NCBI GenBank assembly: GCA_019306065.1 | Contig: JAFDMF010000006.1 | Coordinates: forward strand, 1 to 64,000 | Direction: 5' to 3' | Source of the DNA: Deltaproteobacteria bacterium | GTDB lineage: Bacteria > Desulfobacterota > Desulfobacteria > Desulfobacterales > JAFDMD01 | Length of the DNA stretch: 64,000 bases | Shown here: piece after piece, positions 9,176-20,602 of the stretch | Numbering within the stretch: the stretch's first letter is position 1 | Layout of the letters: each line of letters starts with the position of its first letter | Notes under the pieces: generated by a model | Seen by the model: only the letters and a program-made list of their open reading frames with translations | What the model was told of the DNA's origin: nothing | Databases searched by the model: none | Position numbers and translations under genes: made by a program

Positions 9176-9760
9176 TTAAAAATTATGGATTTTAACCTCG
9201 TTATATCCCCTTTCGGCGCATTTTATATTTGCCCGAAGTCTTTCTTTATCAAAATAATCGGATAAAGATTCCGTAATCAATTCAATATCTATTAATCCGG
9301 TAACCGCAGCAAAGGCTCCTACTATACAGGTATTAGGTATGGGTATGCCTATTTCTTCAAGCGCAATGCCAGCGGCGTCAATTATTCCGGCAGTTTTAAT
9401 ATTAGAATGATTATGTTCAAACTCTTCGTTTGTATTAAGCAGTATGATTCCATCCGGCTTTAATCCGCTCCATATGTTATCGGAATTTTTCTGAGAAGAA
9501 TCAAGAATAACCAAACAATCAGGTTTGTATATCTGGGTTTTTAATCTTATGGGAGTATCTCCAAATCTTCCGAAGGCAGATACCGGAGCCCCTCTGCGCT
9601 CGAAACCGAACATAGGAAAAGCCGCGCCGTATTTGCCTGCCCTTACAAAAGCGTTTGCTATTATTTTGGATGCGGTAACCGCTCCTTGTCCTCCTCGTCC
9701 GTGAAATCGAACTTCGATAATCACTTTTTCCTCCGATTTTTTATAATTAATAAGCGTCAA
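9176..9760 (-). CDS. 2-oxoacid:acceptor oxidoreductase gamma subunit
   Basis: VRFHGRGGQGAVTASKIIANAFVRAGKYGAAFPMFGFERRGAPVSAFGR. Confidence 0.9.
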   Translation of the reverse strand: MTLINYKKSEEKVIIEVRFHGRGGQGAVTASKIIANAFVRAGKYGAAFPMFGFERRGAPVSAFGRFGDTPIRLKTQIYKPDCLVILDSSQKNSDNIWSGLKPDGIILLNTNEEFEHNHSNIKTAGIIDAAGIALEEIGIPIPNTCIVGAFAAVTGLIDIELITESLSDYFDKERLRANIKCAERGYNEVKIHNF

Positions 9761-9791
9761 ATATAAATTTTTATGCCGAAAAACTATAACA

Positions 9792-10775
9792 TTACTCTGC
9801 CTCTATTTTTGTAAGAAGCCTGTAATTATAATCTACGCTTTCTTGTAATACTTGGATTTCATCTTCCGTAAGATGTTTGAATTTTTTCATAAGCTTTATA
9901 TATTCGAATATAGGTTTCGGTTTTTTTACTTTATGGGTAAAAGTAAATTTTCCGTTTTCCGCTTCCCATAAAGGATAATAATTTGTTTTTACAGCCATAC
10001 GGCATAGCTCTATAGATTTGTCTGTGCCTACTCCCCACCCTGTAGGGCATGGGCAAAATATGTGTAAAAAAACAAAGCCTTCATTCTTTTTTTCTTTTGC
10101 TTTTAATAATTTTTCGGCAAGATCGCCAAGATTGCTCATTGTAGCCGTTGCCGTATAAGCAATTCTGTGCATAGCCATAAGAAGCGGAAGGTTTTTGCCT
10201 CTTCTGTTTTTATTGCCTCTGCTTTTTTTACCTACCGGAGTGGTGCTTGTATGCGCTCCAAATGGGGTTGTGCCGCTTTTTTGAATACCTGTATTCATAT
10301 AACCTTCGTTATCATAACATATATATATGAAGGGTTCGTTTCTTTCCGCTGCGCCAGAAAGGTTCGCAAATCCTATATCTGCCGCCGTGCCGTCTCCGTT
10401 AAAGCATACTACGGTATTATCAATACCAGCTCTGTTATAATATCTTGCCAGTCCTGTAGCATTTGCAGCCGCTCCTGTCATAAGCGTGCCGTAATAAGCA
10501 AGCTTATGCCAAGTTCCGGTATTTTGACCTAATAATACAGGCGCCGAACATGAAGGGGTTCCTGTTATTACAATATCGTTTCCCAAAGTCTTGGGCACTA
10601 ATCTGATAAGAAGTTCAAGAGGGCATCCGGCGCAAAATGACAAGCCGGATTCAAAAGGATCAGGATGCTTTAAATATTTAAATATTTCTGATTTTTTTTT
10701 TTTCATTATATTATGCCTCCTGCTCAAAGGGTATCCAATTAACCGTTTTATATGGTTTACCGCTTGAAGCGTCAA
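9792..10775 (-). CDS. 2-oxoacid:ferredoxin oxidoreductase beta (TPP-binding) subunit
   Basis: GLSFCAGCPLELLIR; VCFNGDGTAADIGFANLSGA; YDNEGYMNTGIQKSGTTPFGA; likely start near 10706 (MKKKKSEIF). Confidence 0.9.
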   Translation of the reverse strand: MTLQAVNHIKRLIGYPLSRRHNIMKKKKSEIFKYLKHPDPFESGLSFCAGCPLELLIRLVPKTLGNDIVITGTPSCSAPVLLGQNTGTWHKLAYYGTLMTGAAANATGLARYYNRAGIDNTVVCFNGDGTAADIGFANLSGAAERNEPFIYICYDNEGYMNTGIQKSGTTPFGAHTSTTPVGKKSRGNKNRRGKNLPLLMAMHRIAYTATATMSNLGDLAEKLLKAKEKKNEGFVFLHIFCPCPTGWGVGTDKSIELCRMAVKTNYYPLWEAENGKFTFTHKVKKPKPIFEYIKLMKKFKHLTEDEIQVLQESVDYNYRLLTKIEAE

Positions 10776-11946
10776 TAAGATCGGCTATTATTTTTTCTAT
10801 ATTTAAAACCGTAATATCTATATTTGCCAAGCCTGCAATAAAACTGATTAATGCGGAAGTGTTTATATCTTGAGCAAGGGTTTTAACTTCTATATAGATT
10901 GGACCTCCGGAAAAACCGAAAGCTACGCTTCTATCTATTACGCCTATGCTTTTTTTGCCGCTTAACGCTCTGATAAGCTCTTCTTCGGGAAAGGGTCGAA
11001 ACATTCTTATTCTAACAAGCCCTATTTTTATTCCCTCTTCTCTTTTTTCATCTATTACGGTTTTAATTGTTCCGCACATGCTTCCCGATGCTACTATTAC
11101 TATATCGGCATCTGCAGTTTTGTATTCTTCTATTTGTCCGCCGGAGTTTCGCGAAAACTGTTTTTGAAACTCTTTTGTAATTTGTTGGAATTTATTTTTT
11201 GCTCGTTGAAGAGCGTTGCAATGTTTATATCTGAGCTCAAGATAACCGCCCAGTATGCCGTGGCTTCCGCATCCGAGACTTTTTCCGGGTAAAAGTCTCG
11301 GTCTTTGAGGCTGTTTTTTTAAAACCGATAAAAAATTATCAACCTCTTCGACAGCGGGAATTTCAACTTTTTCGGATAGATAGGATAGATAAAATCCGTC
11401 GTAATTAACCATAACCGGCAGTTGTATTTCATCATCTTCTGCAAGCCTGTATGCCATGATCAGCATATCTAATATTTCCTGACAATCTTCGGCAATTAAA
11501 TTTATCCAGCCGGAATCTCTTATGCTTATCATATCCTGCTGTCCGCAGGATACGGCTATAATACCGGGGGTTTCTCTGTTGACATTTGCCATAACTACAG
11601 GGGCTCTTGCTCCCGAAGCGGCGAGTATTGCATCATACATAAAAACCAGCCCCCAAGATGATGTGGCGGTAAAAACTCTTCCGCCGGCTAATGATGCCGC
11701 AGTAATGGAATTCATCGCTGAATTTTCCCCTTCTACATTTATTAATTCGGCATCAAGCAACCCGTTTGCATGGTATTCGGAAAGTTTTTCTATAACTTCG
11801 GTTTGGGGAGTAATAGGATAAGCGGCAATTACGTCCGGCCGACAAAGAGACGCTGCTATTGCCGCAGCTTCGTTGCCGGTTACAACCTTTATTTTAGAGT
11901 TTTTTTTCATTTTATAACATATCCTCTGTCGTTTCCTCTGTTTCAA
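10711..11946 (-). CDS. 2-oxoacid:ferredoxin oxidoreductase alpha subunit
   Basis: GNEAAAIAASLCRPDVIAAYPITPQTEVIEKLSE; VEGENSAMNSITAASLAGGRVFTATSSWGL. Confidence 0.92.
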   Translation of the reverse strand: MKQRKRQRICYKMKKNSKIKVVTGNEAAAIAASLCRPDVIAAYPITPQTEVIEKLSEYHANGLLDAELINVEGENSAMNSITAASLAGGRVFTATSSWGLVFMYDAILAASGARAPVVMANVNRETPGIIAVSCGQQDMISIRDSGWINLIAEDCQEILDMLIMAYRLAEDDEIQLPVMVNYDGFYLSYLSEKVEIPAVEEVDNFLSVLKKQPQRPRLLPGKSLGCGSHGILGGYLELRYKHCNALQRAKNKFQQITKEFQKQFSRNSGGQIEEYKTADADIVIVASGSMCGTIKTVIDEKREEGIKIGLVRIRMFRPFPEEELIRALSGKKSIGVIDRSVAFGFSGGPIYIEVKTLAQDINTSALISFIAGLANIDITVLNIEKIIADLIDASSGKPYKTVNWIPFEQEA

Positions 11947-12150
11947 GCCCGCTATATAACTTCGTCTTTTGCCCGTTTTCTGCGTTATGCTCAGATTTTA
12001 ATCCTCACAATACTTTAGTATTCCTGAAGCCAAAATTTTCGCAAGCCTTGAAAACGAACAAAATATTTTGTCGGACAATGGGCTTTACGGAGATGGACAT
12101 CCCATATAATTATTACTTTTTTGTTTCTATAATATACTCATAAAGGTTTC

Positions 12151-12435
12151 TTAATTTAAAAAATCAGCTTCGGGTTTCATTTCTATGGCTTTGCGAGGGC
12201 ATTCGTTTGCGCATATCCCGCAGCCTTTACAAAAATTAAGATCCGCAGTAAAATATTCTTTTGCGTCTGTCATACATTGAACCGGACAATATAAAGAGCA
12301 AAAACCACAATCAATACAGAGTTCGGGATTGATTACAGGGCGTTTTGTGCGCCAGCTTCCGGTATTCATACAAAGGAGTTCTTTTTGAGCGTCCGACCAT
12401 GGACCTTCGTAGTTAAAATAACCTTTTATCAGCAT
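12151..12435 (-). CDS. 2-oxoacid:ferredoxin oxidoreductase delta (2x4Fe-4S) subunit
   Basis: TGSWRTKRPVINPELCIDCGFCSLYCPVQCM ... CKGCGICANECPRKAIEM. Confidence 0.9.
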   Translation of the reverse strand: MLIKGYFNYEGPWSDAQKELLCMNTGSWRTKRPVINPELCIDCGFCSLYCPVQCMTDAKEYFTADLNFCKGCGICANECPRKAIEMKPEADFLN

Positions 12436-12657
12436 ATTAAAAACCTCGTTATGACTTTTTCTATTTCTTGTAGAAAATCTTATCTGCCGCAGGAATCAAG
12501 CAAAAGAAGGTTTTTTTCTACAGGAACTATATAAACTATGATACAAGCTTTTAAATAAAAATTATTTCCAATGATTATATAAAAATATTTATCGGTTATA
12601 TAAGATATTTATAATAAATTGTCATAACAAATAATAAAAGTCAATTTTTTTAATTTA

Positions 12658-14403
12658 TTATATAGTTTCAATAAAATGTTTCAACTTTTTACTTCTGGTT
12701 GGATGTCTTAGCTTTCTTAATGCTTTTGCCTCTATCTGTCTTATTCTTTCGCGGGTTACCTTGAAATCCTGCCCCACCTCTTCTAATGTATGATCAGATT
12801 TTTCTCCTATTCCAAATCTCATTCTTAATACTTTTTCTTCTCTCGGGGTAAGGGTGGCAAGCACTTTTCTTGTTTGTTCGGCAAGGTTAAGATTTATTGC
12901 CGCATCTGCCGGAAGCGTAATTTTGGTATCTTCTATAAAATCGCCGAGATGGCTGTCTTCCTCGTCTCCTATGGGGGTTTCAAGCGAGATCGGCTCTCTT
13001 GCTATTTTAAAAACTTTTCTTACCTTTTCTACAGGATACTCCATTTTTTCGGCAATTTCTTCAGGCGTAGGCTCGCGTCCGTATTCCTGAACAAGATATC
13101 TTGCGGTTCTTACCAGTTTGTTTATGGTTTCTATCATATGAACCGGTATTCGTATTGTCCTTGCCTGATCCGCTATAGCTCTTGTAATTGCCTGTCTTAT
13201 CCACCATGTAGCATAGGTGCTGAATTTATATCCTCTTCTATATTCAAATTTATCTACGGCTCGCATAAGCCCTACGTTTCCTTCTTGTATAAGATCAAGG
13301 AATTGAAGCCCTCTGTTTGTATATTTTTTTGCTATGCTTACAACAAGCCTTAAATTTGCTTTTATCAATTCGCTCTTTGCCTTCTTTGCCTCTTTTCTTC
13401 CTACTTCTACATCTTCTAATATTTTTTTGCATGTTCTCATGTCGGACTTAATGTATATTTCCCGCTCTCTTATGCTTTCTATAAGCCTTTTGCTTTTTTC
13501 GTATAATTTTTTTATCTGATCCTCGTCAATATCGGAGCAGGAAGCGCCGGCCCATTTGCAAAATTTTTTTTCGTCGGAGGTATTATCCATAAACTCGTTT
13601 ATAGGTTTTTTTGTTATATTAATACACTCCTTAAACCTTTTATCCATTGTTTCAAACCATTCATAATGCTCTTTTAAGGCGCTTTCTATCTCCTCTATTA
13701 TTTTGCTTTCAAATCTCCAATCTTTAATTTTATCAAATATTTTTTTATTTCTTCTACCTATACATTTTAAGATGTTGCTTCTTTGGGCAGTATCCAATGT
13801 GTCGAAAAAAAGTTTTTGCCTGAACTCTTCATTCTCTTGATATATTGCTTTTATGTCGGTTATTGCGGTTATATATTTTTCTATTTGAAACGCCTCGTCA
13901 ACATAGGTATCAACTTCATCAACGTCTCGTAAAACATGTTTGGGTCTCAACTGCCCGCTCATTATTTGTTCTCCGTATTCTATGATGTATTCTACCCCTA
14001 AAGATGAGCGTAAAAGCGCATCTAAAACGTCGAGCTCTCCAAGCTCTATTGTTTTCGCTATTTCGGTCTCATCTTCTCGGCTGAGCAGTTCCATAACTCC
14101 CATCTCTCTTAAATACATTTTAACAGGGTCGGTTACGGTGTAAAAACCGCTGGAGCTCTCCCCCTTTTTTTTATCTTTAGTTTTCTCCTTTTTTTTAAGA
14201 TTTGTATTTGATTCGGCTTTTATTTCGATTCCGGCTTTTTCAAAAACAGACAGTACTGCCTCGAATTCTTTCGTAGTTTTTATTTTATCGGAAACGGCTT
14301 CGATTATCTGTTTATAAGTAATGGGACCGTTTTTTTTTAATTTTTCTATCGGTTCGCTTAATATTTTTTTATTATACTTTTTTTCTGTGGGCTGATTTGC
14401 CAT
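12658..14403 (-). CDS. rpoD: RNA polymerase primary sigma factor
   Basis: [104 protein letters not shown]. Confidence 0.97.
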   Translation of the reverse strand: MANQPTEKKYNKKILSEPIEKLKKNGPITYKQIIEAVSDKIKTTKEFEAVLSVFEKAGIEIKAESNTNLKKKEKTKDKKKGESSSGFYTVTDPVKMYLREMGVMELLSREDETEIAKTIELGELDVLDALLRSSLGVEYIIEYGEQIMSGQLRPKHVLRDVDEVDTYVDEAFQIEKYITAITDIKAIYQENEEFRQKLFFDTLDTAQRSNILKCIGRRNKKIFDKIKDWRFESKIIEEIESALKEHYEWFETMDKRFKECINITKKPINEFMDNTSDEKKFCKWAGASCSDIDEDQIKKLYEKSKRLIESIREREIYIKSDMRTCKKILEDVEVGRKEAKKAKSELIKANLRLVVSIAKKYTNRGLQFLDLIQEGNVGLMRAVDKFEYRRGYKFSTYATWWIRQAITRAIADQARTIRIPVHMIETINKLVRTARYLVQEYGREPTPEEIAEKMEYPVEKVRKVFKIAREPISLETPIGDEEDSHLGDFIEDTKITLPADAAINLNLAEQTRKVLATLTPREEKVLRMRFGIGEKSDHTLEEVGQDFKVTRERIRQIEAKALRKLRHPTRSKKLKHFIETI

Positions 14404-14422
14404 AATTACGCCTCCTAATAGA

Positions 14423-16219
14423 TTAACATCCGGGGGTAAAACCTACTTCTCGTCTTAACGCCTCTAACAATTTATCTATATTGTTTTGATATTCCAACTT
14501 TTTAAAGCGATTCTTTTTTTCTAATAACAGATTGATATTATTCTGATGTCTGGCATTTTTTATTAATTCGTTATATCGCTTTTTTAATTTATTTATTGTT
14601 TGAATTTGAAACTGTTTTATTAAACTGATACAGCTTTTTATATCCCAAACCTCCTCTTTTATTGCCAAAGAAGATATGATTTTGTTTTGCTCTTTATCTT
14701 CTATTGATATAAGATCCGATATATTATCGGTTTTCTCTTTTTTTTTCAAAATATTATATCCGATATTTTTCAATTTTTCGTTTTCAAAATATGATAATAT
14801 ATTCTTATTTTGTATCTCATCTGTTATTTCTGGAAACTGAAGCATCATAGTGATAATTTTTTCCTCCATTTTAAACATTGTTCCGCTTATATCAGGCTTG
14901 GTTATACTTTTTTGAACATATTTTTTTTCTATATTCTTAAAGCCTTTTTTTAATTTTTCTATTATATGTTCCTCTTGAACTCCTAATATTTCGGACACTT
15001 TTTTTATGTATAAGGCTCTTGCTACACTATCGTCAACAGAAGCTATAGGCTCTATCATTTCTTCTATTATTTTAAGCTTTCCTTCTATTGAAAGTCCGTA
15101 TTTTTTTACGGCAAGGTCAATTAAAAAATCCATAAAAGGCATTGCTTTTTCCGAAAGTTTATAAAAGGCTTCGCTTCCGAATTTTAATAAAAACAGATCC
15201 GGATCGTATCCTTTCGGCAATATCGTAACATAAGCGGTTACTCCTTCTTTTATAAAAAGCCCCGCGCTTCTTGCCGCAGCCTTTTCCCCTGCTTCATCCG
15301 CATCATAAACAAGTATCATTTTATCGGCATAACCTTTTAATATTCTTATATGATTCGAAGTAAGAGCCGTACCAAGAGTTGCTATGGCATTCTTTATGCC
15401 GTAAGAAAAAAGGGTAAGCAGATCAAAATAACCTTCCGCAATATAAGCAGTTTTTTTTTTTCTTATATGCTCTTTTGCCGAAAAAAAACCATATAACGAT
15501 TTACTTTTATTATATATTGAAGTCTCCGGCGAATTAAGATATTTCGGCATTAAATCATCTATTGATCTTCCTCCGAAACCTATAACTTTTTTGCCGGAAT
15601 CGATTATAGGAAAGATTATTCTGTTTCTGAAACGATCATAATATCCGTTTTTTTTAGGAATTATAAGTCCTGCTTTTTCCAATATAAGCGGAGTAAATTT
15701 TTTGGTTAAACCATTATATAAGCCGTCCCATCTGTTTAAAGCGTATCCGAGATAAAATTTTTTAATGATTTTATCCGTTATTTTTCTCTTTTTAAGATAG
15801 CTAATCGCTGCTTTACCTTCGCCTGTGTTTAATAAAAAATAATGAAAATATCTTGCAGCTTCTTTGTTAGCGTTAACTATTTGCTCTTTTTCGGCTATTT
15901 TTTTTTTCTGAGCCGCAGTCATATCCGGAAGAGGAAGCGGTATTCCTGTTTTTTCTGCGAGCAGTTTAACCGCCTGAGGAAAAGACAAACTATTATGCTT
16001 CATTAAAAAGTTGAACACATTTCCGCCTTCATTGCAGCCAAAACAATGAAATATTTGTTTTTCCAGGTTTACGGTAAATGAAGGAGCCTTTTCGGAATGG
16101 AACGGACAAAGACCTAAAAAATTTCTACCGGCTTTTTTTAAATTAACATATTCGGATATTACATCCACAATATCTGCGGAGTTTTTAATCTCCGATATTT
16201 TTTCTTCGGAAAAATACAT
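14423..16219 (-). CDS. dnaG: DNA primase
   Basis: Zinc finger [32 protein letters not shown]; Toprim [27 protein letters not shown]. Confidence 0.96.
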   Translation of the reverse strand: MYFSEEKISEIKNSADIVDVISEYVNLKKAGRNFLGLCPFHSEKAPSFTVNLEKQIFHCFGCNEGGNVFNFLMKHNSLSFPQAVKLLAEKTGIPLPLPDMTAAQKKKIAEKEQIVNANKEAARYFHYFLLNTGEGKAAISYLKKRKITDKIIKKFYLGYALNRWDGLYNGLTKKFTPLILEKAGLIIPKKNGYYDRFRNRIIFPIIDSGKKVIGFGGRSIDDLMPKYLNSPETSIYNKSKSLYGFFSAKEHIRKKKTAYIAEGYFDLLTLFSYGIKNAIATLGTALTSNHIRILKGYADKMILVYDADEAGEKAAARSAGLFIKEGVTAYVTILPKGYDPDLFLLKFGSEAFYKLSEKAMPFMDFLIDLAVKKYGLSIEGKLKIIEEMIEPIASVDDSVARALYIKKVSEILGVQEEHIIEKLKKGFKNIEKKYVQKSITKPDISGTMFKMEEKIITMMLQFPEITDEIQNKNILSYFENEKLKNIGYNILKKKEKTDNISDLISIEDKEQNKIISSLAIKEEVWDIKSCISLIKQFQIQTINKLKKRYNELIKNARHQNNINLLLEKKNRFKKLEYQNNIDKLLEALRREVGFTPGC

Positions 16220-16232
16220 GTTTTTTAAGCCG

Positions 16233-16958
16233 TTATGACGAAGCTGTTTTAATGGCTTCCTTTAAATTAAGAGCTCTCTCGTAAAGGGCTCTCCCTGTTA
16301 TAATACCTGTTACGCCGCTTTTTTCCAATAAAAGAAGTTTTTTTATATCGTCTATATCCGATACGCCTCCGGAAGCAATAATAGGAGTTGAGACGGATTC
16401 GGCAAGTATGCGGGTAGTTTCAATATTAGGGCCTGTCTGCATTCCGTCTCTGCTTATATCAGTAAAAATTATAGCCGCTATTTCAAAATTTTCAAATCGC
16501 TTTGCAAGTTCTACTGCGGTTATATCCGTGCTTTTACGCCAGCCTTCGATAGCCGCAATACCGTCTTTGGCGTCTATTCCGATTATTATTTTTCCCGGAT
16601 ATTTTTTGCATGCCTGTTTTACAAATTCAGGATTCTTTATAGCTTCCGTGCCTATTATAATTCTGCTTACTCCGATATTAAATATTTCGTCTGCGGTATT
16701 AATATTTCTAATGCCTCCGCCAAGCTGAACAGGAACTCCTGCTTTATCGGCTATTTTTGCTATAATATTCAAATTTACCGGTTTTTTTGCTATGGCTCCG
16801 TCTAAATCTACCACATGCAGCAACAAGGCGCCTTCTTCAACCCATTTCTTTGCTACTTCGCAAGGGTCTTCGCTATAAACGGTCTGTTTATCCATTCTTC
16901 CTTGTAAAAGCCGAACGCATTTTCCGTTTTTAATATCTATAGCAGGTATAATAATCAT
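16233..16958 (-). CDS. hisA: Phosphoribosylformimino-5-aminoimidazole carboxamide ribotide isomerase
   Basis: IIPAIDIKNGKCVRLLQGRMDKQTVYSEDP; VQLGGGIRN; IIASGGVSDIDDI. Confidence 0.95.
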   Translation of the reverse strand: MIIIPAIDIKNGKCVRLLQGRMDKQTVYSEDPCEVAKKWVEEGALLLHVVDLDGAIAKKPVNLNIIAKIADKAGVPVQLGGGIRNINTADEIFNIGVSRIIIGTEAIKNPEFVKQACKKYPGKIIIGIDAKDGIAAIEGWRKSTDITAVELAKRFENFEIAAIIFTDISRDGMQTGPNIETTRILAESVSTPIIASGGVSDIDDIKKLLLLEKSGVTGIITGRALYERALNLKEAIKTASS

Positions 16959-17611
16959 TTTAACTCTTTTAAAATATTATTTAATCCGTCATAAGCCATA
17001 TCTTTTGCGGTAACCCATTTGCCGGCTCTTTTAAAAAATTTGCTTATACTAAACAAATTATCGCTTAAAGGCTTTTGAGTTTCGCTAAAACTTCTGCCCT
17101 TTAAAATTTTTTCTGCCTTTACGTCTATAATATAGATATGAAAGGTTACCGAAGCAGGAGAATCTACAGCGTAGTCCGCTCCGACTCTATCTTCAAATCT
17201 ATAAATATATCCCGCCAAAACAATATCGGCTCTGGCGGTTTTGCCTCGTCTGAGAAGAGAAGCAAGCTCGCTGCCGGAAACATCCGTATAACCGATAAAA
17301 TCGCTTTCTATTATGCCGAACTTTTCACTCTCTTTGGTAAGCGTAATAAGGCTTTCGGTCATAAAATCGGAAGAATCCGAATTAACCTTTCCTGTTTTAA
17401 AATAATTTCCGTTTAAAAGAGATTTAACAATTGCCTGCTCGCCGTAAACTTTTGCCATATCTCCAAAAGGAACTATAAGGGTTTTGTTTATCTTTGGCAG
17501 CGGCTCTTCAACAAATTCCGGCTGTTTTAAATTGTCGGTATCTGTTTTAAAACAAGAGATTGTTAAAAAAAAAAATAACAAAAACAAAGCAATTAAAATT
17601 AATTTTTTCAT
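16955..17611 (-). CDS. Predicted lipoprotein of unknown function
   Basis: Lipobox LTISC after a hydrophobic N-terminus; overlaps hisA by 4 nt. Confidence 0.6.
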   Translation of the reverse strand: MKKLILIALFLLFFFLTISCFKTDTDNLKQPEFVEEPLPKINKTLIVPFGDMAKVYGEQAIVKSLLNGNYFKTGKVNSDSSDFMTESLITLTKESEKFGIIESDFIGYTDVSGSELASLLRRGKTARADIVLAGYIYRFEDRVGADYAVDSPASVTFHIYIIDVKAEKILKGRSFSETQKPLSDNLFSISKFFKRAGKWVTAKDMAYDGLNNILKELK

Positions 17612-17643
17612 CTATATTAACTATCCTTATCTTAAAAAAAAAT

Positions 17644-18234
17644 TTAAAAAACGCCTTTTGTAGATTTAACGCCTTTTATTCTTTTATCAAATGAAACGGC
17701 TTCGGATAAGGCTCTGCCTAATCCCTTAAAAACCGCCTCTATTACGTGATGTTTATTCTCTCCGTAAGGGACATTGACATGTAGATTTAAACCTCCTTTT
17801 GAAACAAAGGCTTTTAAAAACTCTTTTGTTAAAAAAATATCAAAATCTCCGTAATTATCGCAAATATCGCAGATATTATAAACAAGATACGGTCTTTTGG
17901 ATAAATCTACCGATATATAAGACAAAGCTTCATCCATAGGAGTAGCGGCATATCCGTACCTTTTTATACCTTCGCGAGCGCCCAAAGCTTTATCAAAAGC
18001 CTCGCCTAATACTAACCCGGCATCTTCTACGGTATGATGAAAATCAACCTCAATATCCCCTTTTGCTTTAATAAACAGATTGAAAAAACTATGCGCCGAA
18101 AAAAGATTGAGCATATGATTAAAAAAGGGTATTTGAGTATCAACCTCGTAAATGCCAGTTCCGTCAAGCATAAGTTTAAGCGATATTGAGGTTTCGGTTG
18201 TTTCTCTTGTTATTTCTGCTATACGATTGTTCAT
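17644..18234 (-). CDS. hisB: Imidazoleglycerol-phosphate dehydratase
   Basis: RETTETSISLKLMLDGTG; PFFNHMLNLFSAH; DFHHTVEDAGLVLGEAF; GENKHHVIEAVFKGLGRAL. Confidence 0.96.
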   Translation of the reverse strand: MNNRIAEITRETTETSISLKLMLDGTGIYEVDTQIPFFNHMLNLFSAHSFFNLFIKAKGDIEVDFHHTVEDAGLVLGEAFDKALGAREGIKRYGYAATPMDEALSYISVDLSKRPYLVYNICDICDNYGDFDIFLTKEFLKAFVSKGGLNLHVNVPYGENKHHVIEAVFKGLGRALSEAVSFDKRIKGVKSTKGVF

Positions 18235-18609
18235 AGACTTTCTTGATATTTTTATGATACATTATAAAATTAAACTTTTTTGATATATTAATTTTTAAAT
18301 ATAATCAAGATATAAAATTAAATCATAGTTATTTTTTAAAATTTCTTTAGATGAGATGCAAAGAATGCGCTATTTATAAAAACTAATTTTAAAAATCTAC
18401 TTTAAAAGATTAGTTTGTGAGTAAATTTAACATTTCTATCAAAACGCAGTCAAAAATCCGAAGCAATACCCTTGCATAACAAAAAATTTTGTTCATTTTC
18501 AAGGTTTACAAAAATTTTAAACGCTGGCTTATTATATAAAGTAATTCGAGTATTAAAATTTGAGCAAAAGGAAAAGTTAAGTAAAGGTCTTATATAAGGA
18601 AGCAACAAA

Positions 18610-18885
18610 ATGATACAACGCTTAAAATTATTGGCAGCCGGCAGGGTGCAGGGGGTATATTTTAGAGTATATACAAAAAGGGAGGCAAACCGTTTGGGAT
18701 TAACAGGAACCGTTAAAAATTTTGACGACGGCAGCGTTGAAATAATTGCGGAAGGCAAAAAGGATCAACTTTGCAAATTAATAGAATGGACAAAAAAAGG
18801 CTCTCCGAATGCAAAAGTCGAAAATGTATCGGTAAAATTTAGCGGCGCTACAAACGAATGGAAAAATTTCGAAATAATAACTTAA
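18610..18885 (+). CDS. Acylphosphatase
   Basis: AAGRVQGVYFRVYTKREANRLGLTGTVKNFDDGSVEIIAEG. Confidence 0.94.
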   Translation: MIQRLKLLAAGRVQGVYFRVYTKREANRLGLTGTVKNFDDGSVEIIAEGKKDQLCKLIEWTKKGSPNAKVENVSVKFSGATNEWKNFEIIT

Positions 18886-19143
18886 AATGGTCTGTTTTTG
18901 AATTATTATTGCAAACAAATAAAATTTATCTTGAAATAAAGATAATATTATTATAAAATTAAAGATTATAATAATATATTTTTGCTTGTCTAAGTTCACG
19001 GGAGATAAAAATTTTAATCGCAGAAATACTTACCGTATACCTGTTTTTATCCAACGCAAAAAACAAGCAAAAGAGGGCTTTTTTAATTAACAAGGTTGCT
19101 TTCATTTATTATTTTTATTGAATCTGTAATTCGCTACTTTTCA

Positions 19144-19580
19144 TCGCTAAAATAAACAAGCGAAGACGCTGATGCTTATATTAATACTTCTACCGGTTTT
19201 ATTAATATTACTAACGCTCCGGCAGATACAATTTATATGGGAAACGCATCCGATACCTTTGAAAACAACGAAAATATCGACATAAACGCCACAAGATACG
19301 GCATAATGTTAGGAAACGATACAAACGTAACATCCGGCGCAGGCTATTCCGATAACGATACATTAGTCAACTCAGTAACCATTAACATAACATCTATTGA
19401 TAACGGCATAGACCTTGACGACGGAAACAATACCTTCAAGGCGCGAATAGTTACGCTTTAGAACTTGGAATTTCCGCATCTAAAGAAAAAACAAGCTCCT
19501 TATTTTTAAATTACGATTTGGGAATGAAAAAAGATTTTATAGCTCATTCCGTAACTGCCGGAGTTAAATTTTATTTTTAA
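19144..19580 (+). pseudogene. Collapsed autotransporter: passenger fragment joined out of frame to the last beta-barrel strands
   Basis: Passenger-like NITNAPADTIYMGNASDTFENNENIDINATRYGIMLGN...; overlapping second frame GANSYALELGISASKEKTSSLFLNYDLGMKKDFIAHSVTAGVKFYF* (autotransporter-type C-terminus). Confidence 0.6.
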
Positions 19581-19693
19581 AAAAAATTGGCGCTGAAATC
19601 AATTAATTGTTCCTGTAGAAAAATGTTTTATTTTACTTGAATCCGACAAAACAGCTTTTTGTTCTACGGAAAAGCTCATAAATACAAAGAAAT

Positions 19694-20473
19694 ATGAAAA
19701 AAATAATTCTTTTTTTAACAATCGCTTTACTTATCTCTTTTTCAGGGTACTCGTCCGCCCAAGAGAATAAAAACCCCAAAGAAGAACCGGTTTATTCGGT
19801 TTTAGGCTCCTTGTACAATTGGAAAACCGCATGGGAAGGGAAAAATATTAATAAATATGTCTCATTTTATCATCCTGATAAAAACTTCGCGGGACTGCCG
19901 ATTGATAAATTCAAAGAAAGAAAAAAATATATATTTCAAAAAGCCGGCAAAATTGCCTTATCCATATCAAACCTTTGCGTTGAAGAGAAAAAGGACGAAA
20001 TAATTACTAAATTTACGCAGTATTATCAGGTTAAAGATCATTTGGATATAGGAGAAAAAAGCTTAACATGGGCAAAAAAAGGAAAAGATTGGAAAATTAT
20101 TTCCGAACAATTTACAACGATTAAAAGTAAAGAAAATATAAAATTAAGCCCTCTTGGGGTAAAAACTCTGGAAAAAAATAAAAAGGAGATGCTTGTTTTA
20201 AAAATAACCGAATCCGATTTTAAAAAGCTTAAAGTCCATCAATCCATAGCGACTACATTTAAATTTATAATTGATTTTCCGCAAAATTACAAATTCGATC
20301 CTCAAGAGCCTTCTATAATACATCTTAAAAGTTCTCTTATAGAAGGCGCCGTAATGTATCAATATAACAACTGCTCTTTAAGACGAGGCGTTATTTTTCT
20401 TGCTCCGTATAAAGATTATACAATAGTCGCCTCATACAATAAGGGGCTTGTGGTATTTTTAATTCAAAATTAG
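19694..20473 (+). CDS. Secreted protein with SnoaL/NTF2-like domain
   Basis: Signal peptide; LYNWKTAWEGKNINKYVSFYHPDKNFAG...FKERKKYIFQKAGKI...WKIISEQFT. Confidence 0.6.
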   Translation: MKKIILFLTIALLISFSGYSSAQENKNPKEEPVYSVLGSLYNWKTAWEGKNINKYVSFYHPDKNFAGLPIDKFKERKKYIFQKAGKIALSISNLCVEEKKDEIITKFTQYYQVKDHLDIGEKSLTWAKKGKDWKIISEQFTTIKSKENIKLSPLGVKTLEKNKKEMLVLKITESDFKKLKVHQSIATTFKFIIDFPQNYKFDPQEPSIIHLKSSLIEGAVMYQYNNCSLRRGVIFLAPYKDYTIVASYNKGLVVFLIQN

Positions 20474-20602
20474 TATAACTTAAAGGGATAATTGCAAAAA
20501 ATGCCTTTTTGTTCGTTTTCAAGGCATGCAAAAATTTTAACCGCATCAATACTTAACGCTTTAAAACGGGCAAAATAGGAAGTTGCGCAAGGGTTTCTAT
20601 AA

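Noticed and set aside
10167-10532. ORF track + 121 aa antisense to the oxidoreductase beta subunit
   Set aside because: Shadow ORF; the opposite frame has clear TPP-enzyme motifs.
11180-11300. Apparent repeat-like words (ttttttgctcgttgaagagcg) inside the oxidoreductase alpha gene
   Set aside because: Protein sequence here looks native (LRYKHCNALQRAKNKF); match to the palindromic family is too short.
12874-13353. ORF track + 159 aa antisense to rpoD
   Set aside because: Shadow ORF of a highly conserved gene.
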